Origin: an uncultured Methanobrevibacter sp. | GTDB lineage: Archaea; Methanobacteriota; Methanobacteria; Methanobacteriales; Methanobacteriaceae | Direction of reading: 5' to 3' | NCBI RefSeq assembly: GCF_902764455.1 | Contig: NZ_CACWVY010000016.1 | Span: 1-64,000 of the forward strand | Length of the DNA stretch: 64,000 nt | In this document: positions 26,278 to 34,354 of the stretch, piece after piece | How the letters are laid out: every line of letters starts with the position of its first letter | Position numbering within the stretch: position 1 is the first letter of the stretch | Program-made: the position numbers and the translations under genes | Notes under the pieces: model-generated | What the model was told of the DNA's origin: nothing | The model's input: only the letters and a program-made list of their open reading frames with translations | The model's database searches: none

Positions 26278-26877
26278 ATGCACAAAAGCTCATATTTAAA
26301 AATGCAATACTTTAAAGAGACTTATCTTAATCCAGATGATGAGTTGAAAATACTTGATATCGGATCATTTGATAAGGATGGAAATTATAATTACGGTTTA
26401 ATCTTAAATGAAAAAAAATGGACATATCATGGCCTTGATTTAAGAGAGGGAAACAATATTGATATTGTTGTTAAAAGTCCATATAACTGGAAAGAAATTG
26501 AAGATGGAAGCTATGATTTAGTCATTACAGGCCAGGCATTTGAACACATTGAATATTTCTGGTTAACCCTTGAAGAAGTAAAAAGAGTTTTAAAACCGGG
26601 AGGGTTATTCTTCATTATTGTTCCAAGTACCGGCCCTGTTCATAAAAATCCCTATGACTGCTACAGATTTAACGATACTGCAATGAAGGCAATGGCAAAA
26701 TACATCAATTTTCAGGTTATTGAATTTGGAACCAATTTTGATAAAATCTCAGATCCATGGTATGACAGCTTTTTAGTAGCCAAAAAACCATTAAATACAA
26801 CCACAGATGAGCTGAACAACAGAATGGACTTAATGGAACATAAAGTAGATTTAATCCTTAAAAAATTACAAAAATAA
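26278..26877 (+). CDS. SAM-dependent methyltransferase (Methyltransf_11-like), paralogue 2
   Basis: 199 residues, clearly a paralogue of 14798-15409. The SAM loop is ILDIGSFDKDGNYNYG. YHGLDLREGNNIDIVV, SYDLVITGQAFEHIEYFWL, RVLKPGGLFFIIVPSTGP and CYRFNDTAMKAMAKY follow, then a C-terminal coiled coil (ELNNRMDLMEHKVDLILKKL). It likely methylates glycan sugars. It is the last gene of the plus-strand glycan block, translationally linked to the preceding glycosyltransferase. The matching N- and C-terminal ends of the two paralogues suggest that both interact with the same partner. Confidence 0.87.
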   Translation: MHKSSYLKMQYFKETYLNPDDELKILDIGSFDKDGNYNYGLILNEKKWTYHGLDLREGNNIDIVVKSPYNWKEIEDGSYDLVITGQAFEHIEYFWLTLEEVKRVLKPGGLFFIIVPSTGPVHKNPYDCYRFNDTAMKAMAKYINFQVIEFGTNFDKISDPWYDSFLVAKKPLNTTTDELNNRMDLMEHKVDLILKKLQK

Positions 26878-26970
26878 TTAATTTTAAACTCTCAGACACC
26901 TAAAATATAACAGCCATCATCGCATATAACATACAATTATCCCCACCATTATTGAATAATCATATAAATC

Positions 26971-27016
26971 TTTATATCTTAAAAAAAACTAATTATTAAC
27001 TATATAAATGGTGATA
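26971..27016 (+). promoter_or_regulatory. TATA box and ribosome site for the first adhesin
   Basis: A tttatatct at 26971-26979 predicts a transcript start near 27003. GGTGAT at 27010-27015 lies five bases before the ATG at 27021. The site is independent of the glycan block upstream. Confidence 0.6.
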
Positions 27017-27020
27017 AAAG

Positions 27021-29207
27021 ATGAATTATAAAATATTTATATTGTTTTCATTAGCATTCATCATTTCTATTTCTGCGGTTTCAGCAGAAAATTCTGATAT
27101 TCAAATTATTAGTGAAATAGATGATACAATTGATAGCGTGGATAATAATATATTATCTGATGATGGAACTAATGAAAATGAAGAAGGAACATTTGTAGAA
27201 TTACAGAATACATTTTGGAAATGCTCTGATGGAGATACAGTAGTTTTAGATAAAAATTATTCCTACAATGGAGCTGAGCGTAAAGTAATGAGTATCAACA
27301 ACCAGATAACTGTTGACGGTACCGGTCATACTTTAGACGGAAAACAGGCTTCAAAAATATTTTACATCAGTGCAGATGCAAAAAAAGTAACATTAATGAA
27401 TATTAATTTTGTTAACGGATATACTGACGGTGCTGGCGGTGCAATACAAAATGCCGGTGCAGAACTCTTTATACAAAACTGTACATTTATAAACAACAAA
27501 ATTGTTGGAAGTACAGGCGGTGCAATAGCCAGTAACAATGCCAATAATATTGTTATAAAAGACAGTACATTCAGTGGGAATAAAGCAAAAGGTGTTGGAG
27601 GTGCAATTTCTATCAGCGGAAATAATGCATTAATAACAAATTGTATTTTCACAAACAATGAAGCAACAGAAAGTTTAGGAGGAGCTGTTCTTACCTTAGG
27701 TAATGACAACATTATTAGGAACAATACTTTTAAAAATAATAAAGCTGGCCGTGACGGCGGAGCCGTTGACATGGAAGGTACAACCGTTGAAACAAAAGCT
27801 CAAAGAAATGAAATCAGCAACAATATTTTTACAGGAAACACTGCTGTATATGGAGGGGCAGTTGGTTTAAATGCAAAAGATTCAACTGTTGCCAACAACA
27901 TATTTACAAGCAACAAGGCAATTGATTCAAAATCACTTAGTACAGCAGGAATCGGCGGTGCTATGAGAGTTATAGGAGATAAAAATAACAAAATAATCAA
28001 TAACACATTCACAGACAATACCGCTTACAGACAAGGCGGAGCATTTTATCTTGAAGGAACTAACTCAATTATTTCAAACAATAAATTTTCCAATAACATA
28101 GCTACAAATGATGCAGGCGGATCAATGAATATTAAAGGTAATTACATTAGCGTTTCAGACAATGAAATTATCACCTCCACTTCAAAAAATGCAGGAGGAG
28201 CAGTATTCCTTAAAGGAGACAATGCAAAAATTACCAACAATATAATTAAAAAAGCAACATCAAAATCCTCTTTTGGAGGTGCAATAGGTTTAAACGGAGC
28301 TTCATCCACTATTGAAAATAACCAACTGGCAGACAATACTGCAGGTGATAACGGTGGTGCAATTTATGTATCAGGTGCTAAAGCAACCATAAATAACAAC
28401 ACCATAACCAATAATAAAGGAAGGAGCGGCGGAGCAATATTTATTGACAGTGCAAATGCAAATATTATCAACAATGAATTTTCAAAAAATACTGCTACAA
28501 CCGGATCTTCAATATATGGTAAAGGTACCAATCCAAAAGTGACTAAAAATACTTTTGTCGGTACTAAAAGGTCTGATGGAGTAATTAAATGGGACGGTGA
28601 TCCTCAATTTATCGGCAATACATATACCGCAGACCCTGACAGCGGAAAACTTGAAACAATATTTGAAGCATCTCCAGTAACTACCGTTTATAACGGAAAC
28701 AAATATCTTGTTGCTACTTTAAAAGATGAAAACGGAAATGTTGTAAGCCTTGTAAAAGTAGTTCTTTCATTAACAGGTAAAACTTTAAGCACCACTACAA
28801 AAGCAAACGGACAGGCAAAATTCTCAACAAATTCAATAGCTCCTGCAGCATATCCTGCAAAACTTACTTTCGCAGGCAATGACAAATATACAAGTGCATC
28901 TGCAACCGTTAAAATTACCATTAAAAAAGCAAATGTAAAATTAACTGCAGCTGCAAAAACATACAAAGTTAAAGCAACCAAAAAATACACCATAACTTTA
29001 AAAACCAACCAGAACAAGGTTATGACAAAAACAAAAGTTACCTTAAAAGTTAATGGTAAAACATACTCTGCTACTACCAACGCTAAAGGTCAGGCAACAT
29101 TCAACCTTAAAATAACTAAAAAAGGTAAACTTACTGCAACAATTAAATATGGTGGAAATAAATTCTACAATCCATTATCTAAAAATGTTAAAATAACCAT
29201 TAAGTAG
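27021..29207 (+). CDS. Adhesin-like protein: PMP-type beta-helix plus two Ig-like domains
   Basis: A secreted surface protein of 728 residues. A signal peptide (about 1-23, ending AVSAEN) leads to a right-handed parallel beta-helix of about 460 residues. The helix is built from coils with paired F.(N)N and GGAI/GGAV motifs (for example FINNKIVGSTGGAI and FTGNTAVYGGAV), the pattern of polymorphic outer-membrane proteins and pectate-lyase-like helices. Two Ig-like domains close the protein (about 550-636 and 637-728, ending NPLSKNVKITIK). Unlike the other adhesins here it lacks the HIVTLKSV...KKSAKKL C-terminal domain and has few Cys. A role in adhesion is inferred from the architecture alone. 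It has its own TATA box and terminator. Confidence 0.88.
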   Translation: MNYKIFILFSLAFIISISAVSAENSDIQIISEIDDTIDSVDNNILSDDGTNENEEGTFVELQNTFWKCSDGDTVVLDKNYSYNGAERKVMSINNQITVDGTGHTLDGKQASKIFYISADAKKVTLMNINFVNGYTDGAGGAIQNAGAELFIQNCTFINNKIVGSTGGAIASNNANNIVIKDSTFSGNKAKGVGGAISISGNNALITNCIFTNNEATESLGGAVLTLGNDNIIRNNTFKNNKAGRDGGAVDMEGTTVETKAQRNEISNNIFTGNTAVYGGAVGLNAKDSTVANNIFTSNKAIDSKSLSTAGIGGAMRVIGDKNNKIINNTFTDNTAYRQGGAFYLEGTNSIISNNKFSNNIATNDAGGSMNIKGNYISVSDNEIITSTSKNAGGAVFLKGDNAKITNNIIKKATSKSSFGGAIGLNGASSTIENNQLADNTAGDNGGAIYVSGAKATINNNTITNNKGRSGGAIFIDSANANIINNEFSKNTATTGSSIYGKGTNPKVTKNTFVGTKRSDGVIKWDGDPQFIGNTYTADPDSGKLETIFEASPVTTVYNGNKYLVATLKDENGNVVSLVKVVLSLTGKTLSTTTKANGQAKFSTNSIAPAAYPAKLTFAGNDKYTSASATVKITIKKANVKLTAAAKTYKVKATKKYTITLKTNQNKVMTKTKVTLKVNGKTYSATTNAKGQATFNLKITKKGKLTATIKYGGNKFYNPLSKNVKITIK

Positions 29208-29237
29208 ATGTACCCACATCTACATTTCTATTTTTTT
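29204..29237 (+). terminator. Hairpin plus T-run terminator overlapping the stop codon
   Basis: gtagatgt and acatctac form an 8-bp stem with an accc loop, followed by tttctattttttt. The TAG stop of the adhesin gene lies inside the left arm. Confidence 0.75.
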
Positions 29238-29336
29238 AAATTAAATCTTTAAAAATCACATAATATAAAACTCTCATTGTAAAAAAATTTTAAATTTGCA
29301 CCTTAAACAATTCATGAAAGGCAGCCAATAAAAATT

Positions 29337-29346
29337 ATTATATATT
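29337..29346 (+). promoter_or_regulatory. TATA box placed for a leaderless transcript
   Basis: attatatatt is centred about 27 bp before the ATG at 29369, and no ribosome site precedes that ATG. This is the spacing expected if transcription starts at or next to the start codon. Confidence 0.5.
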
Positions 29347-29368
29347 CTTAAAAACAATAATACTATTT

Positions 29369-30886
29369 ATGATGAGTTATTTGCATAAATTGGAAATCAA
29401 TTCAAATCCAAAAAAAATTAATTACAGAGATTTAATGATTTTTATAGTTCCAATTCTTATCTTTTTTATGTATCTGTTCATATATAATCCTGGAATATTA
29501 ACTACAGAATCATTTAATCAATTACATCAAATTGCAACCGGTGAATTTAACAATGGTCAGCCATTTTTCCATACTTTTATTGAAATGATATTTCTCAAAA
29601 TATTTGGCAGCCCATTATATATTGCTATTTTTCAGATATTAGTATTTTCCACAATTTGGACAGTAATCTGCAAATATCATCGTGACGATTCATCCGAAAG
29701 CAGTAACCAATTCATCGCACAATTTATAGTAACATTAATTATTTGTTTAATTCCAATAAATGCAGTTTATTCCATTACTTTATGGAAAGAAATCTTATTC
29801 AGTTATGGATTGCTGTTTTTATGCTTTTTAATCAAGATGATGATTGACAAGCAAGGACAAATTGATTTAAAATTTGCAATAATTATGGCAGTTACAATTG
29901 CAATTACTTCCCAATTAAGCCCACATGGCCTTTTAATTGGAGTTATTTCATTAATTGTTATTACATTATACTTATTTAGAAAAAATAGAGACAACAAGAT
30001 ATTTTTAATATTGCCGGCCATAGCGATAGTTTGCATACTGTTAATTGCTTCATTAAATGTTATTTATGATGTGGACGACATGCAAAAATCAGGCACTCAT
30101 GATTTAAAAACAAAAGCGATGGTATTTGGAATTACAAGAAATGCAAACTGGGACGGACAGGTTTATTACATTTTTGAAGACGGAGCCCATCTTAAAGAGG
30201 CACGGGACAAATACTTTAAAGACATTAACCAAACTCCAAAAGAAAGTTATGAAAGTTTAACTTCGCCAAAACTTGGACAACATAATTACAATGCAGTAAA
30301 TTCATATGCGCTTGCCTTTAAAAACAATACGGTTTTAGATACACTATTCAACAGTCCTGCATTATACATGTATTTGGCAATCATATTGCTGGGATTCATG
30401 TATTATATAACCCGATCAAAAGAATTGTTTTTAGTTTATGTTCCAAATCTTTTAAATATAATTGGAGTGCTCATAACAAGTCCGTTAAATGAAAACAGAT
30501 TCCTATATGGCAATCTGCTAGTCTTTTACCTGCTTACAATAATTTTCATAGGCATCTGGTTTAAAACAGACAAAACTGCATTACCGGTTAGTTTGAATAC
30601 GAATAAAACAACTAAAAAACAGGAGAGTCCTGAAAATATCACTAACCCATATGGAAGCCCATATGAACCTGATGATGATTACATGAACAGTATTGAATCA
30701 GAACTTGAAGATTTAACACTGGATGAAATTAATTCAATGCTTGATAGGCCTATTCAGGAAGAAGAAATTCCAATGGACAATACAATTCAAAAAGAATTGC
30801 AAAGTACAGACAGTGAGGAAGAAACATCTTCTGAATTGGTGGATCAAATCCTAAAAGAAATCGAAATGGAAAAACAAGATAAATAA
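29369..30886 (+). CDS. Polytopic membrane protein, DUF6020/GT-C-like
   Basis: A 505-residue membrane protein with roughly nine to ten transmembrane segments between residues 22 and 400. An external-type first loop reads NPGILTTESFNQLHQ...QPFFHTF, and SITLWKEILFSYG follows. These resemble the DUF6020 family, proposed GT-C-like membrane enzymes that use lipid-linked sugars. The assignment is from memory of motifs and is tentative. The last ~95 residues are hydrophilic and acidic (SELEDLTLDEINSML, SELVDQILKEIEME) and probably cytoplasmic. It lies alone between adhesins with its own promoter and terminator, which fits a role in glycosylating surface proteins; this is inference. Confidence 0.68.
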   Translation: MMSYLHKLEINSNPKKINYRDLMIFIVPILIFFMYLFIYNPGILTTESFNQLHQIATGEFNNGQPFFHTFIEMIFLKIFGSPLYIAIFQILVFSTIWTVICKYHRDDSSESSNQFIAQFIVTLIICLIPINAVYSITLWKEILFSYGLLFLCFLIKMMIDKQGQIDLKFAIIMAVTIAITSQLSPHGLLIGVISLIVITLYLFRKNRDNKIFLILPAIAIVCILLIASLNVIYDVDDMQKSGTHDLKTKAMVFGITRNANWDGQVYYIFEDGAHLKEARDKYFKDINQTPKESYESLTSPKLGQHNYNAVNSYALAFKNNTVLDTLFNSPALYMYLAIILLGFMYYITRSKELFLVYVPNLLNIIGVLITSPLNENRFLYGNLLVFYLLTIIFIGIWFKTDKTALPVSLNTNKTTKKQESPENITNPYGSPYEPDDDYMNSIESELEDLTLDEINSMLDRPIQEEEIPMDNTIQKELQSTDSEEETSSELVDQILKEIEMEKQDK

Positions 30887-30922
30887 ATCCTATTAAACAA
30901 TAGGATTCTTTTTTTATTTTTG
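30886..30922 (+). terminator. Intrinsic-type terminator of the membrane protein gene
   Basis: aatcctatt and aataggatt form a perfect 9-bp stem with an aaac loop, followed by ctttttttattttt. It begins at the last base of the TAA stop. Confidence 0.85.
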
Positions 30923-31035
30923 TCAAAATTGATTTTTGATTATCTCCGGAATTAATTTTGACTGAATGCTTAAAATATATTAAGCATGTACAAAATATTA
31001 CATAATATATGAATTAAAATTACAGGAGTTTTTTT

Positions 31036-32601
31036 GTGAAAACTAAAATTTTAATAGCTATATTATTACTTATTTTAGCAATAGGAGCAGTTAGTGCAGC
31101 TGATAAAAACATGACCTCAGATGATACAACATCAGATGAATATTTAACTAATCATTTATCAGCAGATAATAATGAAGAAAGTTTAAATGAAAATCCGCAG
31201 GGAACATTTTCTGAACTGTCTGAATTAATAAATAATGATTCGGATACTTTGGAATTAGATAAAGATTATATAAAAGATGAATTAATTTTAGAAGAAGGAA
31301 TAAGCATTACAAAATCAATTACTATTGATGGTAAAGGACACACTTTAGATGCAAACTTCTCATCCAGAATATTCAACATTGAGGCATCCAATGTAACTCT
31401 AAAAAATATTAATTTTAAAAATGGATATTATAGCATTTCAGGAGGTGCAATTAATGCAAAAGGTGATAACTGCCACATTATAAATTCCACCTTTACAAAC
31501 TGTAAAACAGATACAATTTTCACAGAAGAAGAAGGCATTGGGGGTGCAATAAACAGCATTGGAAATTATTGGAGTGTGACAAACTCCACATTTATAAAAT
31601 GCAGTGCAAATACTGGCGGCGCTATTTACACAAAAGGAAAATGCTGGAACATATCGAATTCTACATTTAATCAGTGCAGTGCAAGATATTATGGAGGTGC
31701 AATCTATACACTCAGCAGTTACTACATTAATGAGATAAAGGTGACAAGCAATGATTGGAATATAAACTGCTGTACATTTATCCAGTGCACTTCATATGCC
31801 GGAGGAGGTGCAATTTATTCAAATGGTGACAATTGGAATATTGAAAATTCCTTTTTTACAAAATGTATTGCAAGCGGATTTAGCGGAGGTGCCATATTAT
31901 CAACTCATGCAAATTGCAGTGTTAAAAACTCATCATTTACAAACTGTATCGCCAAATGGGACGGAGGCGCAATTTTCTTTAAAGGCAAAAATCCAAGATT
32001 ACTGGATTATTACTTCAAAAACAACACTGCAAATAAAGGATTAAACTGGCACAGCATATACAACATCACTACCGGCCCTGAAATAATCGCTTCAAACTTA
32101 AATACAGTATACAATGCAAATTCATATTATTCTATCAAAGTATACGGGCATGAAGGAGAATTGGCAAATTGCGAAAAGGTCGTTGTAAAAGTGAATGGAA
32201 AAACATTTAAAACGCTGACTGCCAAAAATGGAATAGCCAGATTTAAAGTGACACAAATTCCTGGAACATATAAACTAAGCATTGCATCATTAGGTAAAAC
32301 AACAACCAAAAAATTGACTGTTAAACACGTTATTGCTCTAAAAACAGTCACTATCAAAAAATCAGCTAAAAAACTAACTTTACAGGCAACATTGAAAAAC
32401 GGTAAATCACCAATCAAAAACAAACAGGTAACCTTCAAGTTCAACAGCAAAACCTACAAAGCAAAAACAAACTCAAAAGGAATTGTAAAAGTAACAATAC
32501 CGAAATCTGTCTTGAAAAATCTAAAAGTAGGTAAAAAAGTAACTTATCAGGCAACTTACCTGAAAGATACTGTTAAAAAAACAGTTAAAGTTCAAAAATA
32601 G
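31036..32601 (+). CDS. Adhesin-like protein: beta-helix plus two C-terminal Ig-like domains
   Basis: 521 residues. A signal peptide (1-22, ILAIGAVSAA) is followed by a parallel beta-helix (about 75-345) with coils of the type NSTFTNC...GGAI, many carrying Cys. An Ig-like domain (about 352-436) and the shared C-terminal domain (437-521; KSAKKLTLQATLK, VTFKFNSKTYKAKTNSKG, KVTYQATYLKDTVKKTVKV) follow. This C-terminal module recurs in six other genes of the window and probably anchors the protein at the wall or in the export path; its function is not proven. The GTG start is supported by AGGAG seven bases upstream. Stretches NLNTVYNANSYYSIKVYG match the Ig-like part of the protein at 38526-40490. 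Confidence 0.87.
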   Translation: MKTKILIAILLLILAIGAVSAADKNMTSDDTTSDEYLTNHLSADNNEESLNENPQGTFSELSELINNDSDTLELDKDYIKDELILEEGISITKSITIDGKGHTLDANFSSRIFNIEASNVTLKNINFKNGYYSISGGAINAKGDNCHIINSTFTNCKTDTIFTEEEGIGGAINSIGNYWSVTNSTFIKCSANTGGAIYTKGKCWNISNSTFNQCSARYYGGAIYTLSSYYINEIKVTSNDWNINCCTFIQCTSYAGGGAIYSNGDNWNIENSFFTKCIASGFSGGAILSTHANCSVKNSSFTNCIAKWDGGAIFFKGKNPRLLDYYFKNNTANKGLNWHSIYNITTGPEIIASNLNTVYNANSYYSIKVYGHEGELANCEKVVVKVNGKTFKTLTAKNGIARFKVTQIPGTYKLSIASLGKTTTKKLTVKHVIALKTVTIKKSAKKLTLQATLKNGKSPIKNKQVTFKFNSKTYKAKTNSKGIVKVTIPKSVLKNLKVGKKVTYQATYLKDTVKKTVKVQK

Positions 32602-32628
32602 AGATTTAAATCATTTATCTATTTTTTT
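32596..32628 (+). terminator. Hairpin and T-run after adhesin gene
   Basis: aaataga pairs with tctattt across a loop that itself contains the palindrome gatttaaatc, followed by a T-run. The stop codon lies in the left arm. Confidence 0.6.
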
Positions 32629-32683
32629 AAGTTCCCAAAGTATATAATCAGTCTTTAAAATATATTATTGTGAAGGGATGCAA

Positions 32684-34258
32684 ATGAAAAAAATTTTAAT
32701 ATTTTTATTACTATTAATTTTAACAATTGGTGCTGTTAGTGCATCAGACAACACAACTGATACTGAATCAGACATGATTGAGGATAATGTAGATAAAAAA
32801 ACTTGGGATATTCAAGTTGATGAATATATTGAAGCTCTTCCATGCCAAAATCAGATTATAGAAATTTACAATTATCCAACTGATACAAAGGCAAATATTT
32901 CCATTTCCATTGATGGAGTAAACCAGACATTAATCAATTCATTAAACCAGTATCTTGAAGACGAATATGATGAATATTGGATATTTGATGCTGCAAATCT
33001 GACATTAGGTGAGTACAAATACGAATTGAATTATCTAGGAGATGCCAATTATTTACCTGCAACAAAAACAGGAACAATAAACATAACTCCAATGATTATT
33101 GAGTTTCCAACAAATGTCCCCATTGAATATAACCATTATACAGATACAAAAGATTCCGCAATATCCACAGTAACCATAAAGTATCTAAATGACATAAAAG
33201 GGAACTTAACTCTTTATGTAAATGGAGTAAAAAGAATCCTGAATTTATCAGATTACGATTACGAAATATATTTCCCAATTGGCAGATATGATGCAATTTC
33301 CGATTATGCAATAAAATTAGATAAAAGCGGACAATTTTATACTTTCAGTGAACCTCTCAATATCCATAAGCCTACAACATTGACCGCAACATATAATGAC
33401 GATTCTATTAACATTAACAAAACAGGTATAGTTAATTTAATTTATGAGTTAAATTGCGCAGATGAAGTTAGAAAAGGAGATGATTTGGAAATTTATATCC
33501 CAAAAAGCATTAAATCCAAAATAACAGTTGAAGTTGATGGCAAACCTGTCAAATTTTATTCAAAACGCATTGTGCTTGACTATGAATACATTTATTTTTA
33601 TGCAAAAATAGGTTCCCTATCCTATGGAAACCATACTGTAAAGATCAATTATAAAGGAAGTGCTGATTCTCCTTCTCAAAGTGAATATAAAACCTTTACT
33701 GTAGTGCATCAGCCTAAAGTAACCCCTAAAACAATTAGTGTATATTACAAAGATAGTTTAACTTGTAATTTTAAAATTTACGGAACTGACGGGAAAGCAG
33801 TAGGTACAAAATATGAAACAGGGTTTATGATAGATGACAATTGGGATACCAGAGTATGGAAAAACACAAAAAATAAAGGAAAAATAACATACAAGGTTCC
33901 AAATAACCTAAAACCCGGAATTCATACATTAAATGTATACATAGATGAGTTAAATATTGATATTAATGTTAAATTGGTTGTAAAACATGTTGTAACACTT
34001 AAAACAGTTACTGTTAAAAAATCTGTAAAAAAATTAACATTGCAGGCAACCCTTAAAAACTCAAAAGCGATTAAAGGAAAAACAGTAACCTTCAAGTTCA
34101 ACGGAAAAACCTACAAAGCAAAAACAAACTCAAAAGGAATTGCAAAGGTAACAATTCCAAAATCAATATTGTCCAAACTCAAAGTGGGTAAAAAGATAAC
34201 ATATCAGGCAACATACCTAAAAGACACTGTCAAAAAAACCGTTAAAGTATCAAAATAA
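32684..34258 (+). CDS. Adhesin-like protein with Ig-like repeats, no beta-helix
   Basis: 524 residues. A signal peptide (1-20, LTIGAVSAS) is followed by about four Ig-like beta domains with signatures such as GDANYLPATKTGTINITP, LTLYVNGVKR and YGNHTVKINYKGSAD. It ends in the shared C-terminal domain (about 440-524; KSVKKLTLQATLKN, FKFNGKTYKAKTNSKG, ITYQATYLKDTVKKTVKVSK). It is secreted and probably displayed on the cell surface. The start at 32684 has AGGG upstream; an ATG six bases earlier is less well placed. It forms a monocistronic unit with its own terminator. Confidence 0.86.
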   Translation: MKKILIFLLLLILTIGAVSASDNTTDTESDMIEDNVDKKTWDIQVDEYIEALPCQNQIIEIYNYPTDTKANISISIDGVNQTLINSLNQYLEDEYDEYWIFDAANLTLGEYKYELNYLGDANYLPATKTGTINITPMIIEFPTNVPIEYNHYTDTKDSAISTVTIKYLNDIKGNLTLYVNGVKRILNLSDYDYEIYFPIGRYDAISDYAIKLDKSGQFYTFSEPLNIHKPTTLTATYNDDSININKTGIVNLIYELNCADEVRKGDDLEIYIPKSIKSKITVEVDGKPVKFYSKRIVLDYEYIYFYAKIGSLSYGNHTVKINYKGSADSPSQSEYKTFTVVHQPKVTPKTISVYYKDSLTCNFKIYGTDGKAVGTKYETGFMIDDNWDTRVWKNTKNKGKITYKVPNNLKPGIHTLNVYIDELNIDINVKLVVKHVVTLKTVTVKKSVKKLTLQATLKNSKAIKGKTVTFKFNGKTYKAKTNSKGIAKVTIPKSILSKLKVGKKITYQATYLKDTVKKTVKVSK

Positions 34259-34289
34259 GGACGAATACTCCTTATTTAACTTATTTTTT
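34253..34289 (+). terminator. Stop-codon-embedded hairpin terminator
   Basis: aaataagga pairs perfectly with tccttattt, and T-rich DNA follows. The TAA stop is inside the left arm. Confidence 0.8.
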
Positions 34290-34354
34290 AATCTGTAAAA
34301 TATATTAGTTATCACCAAAATAAATATATTCAACCAAAGTTTGGAAGTTTTAAA

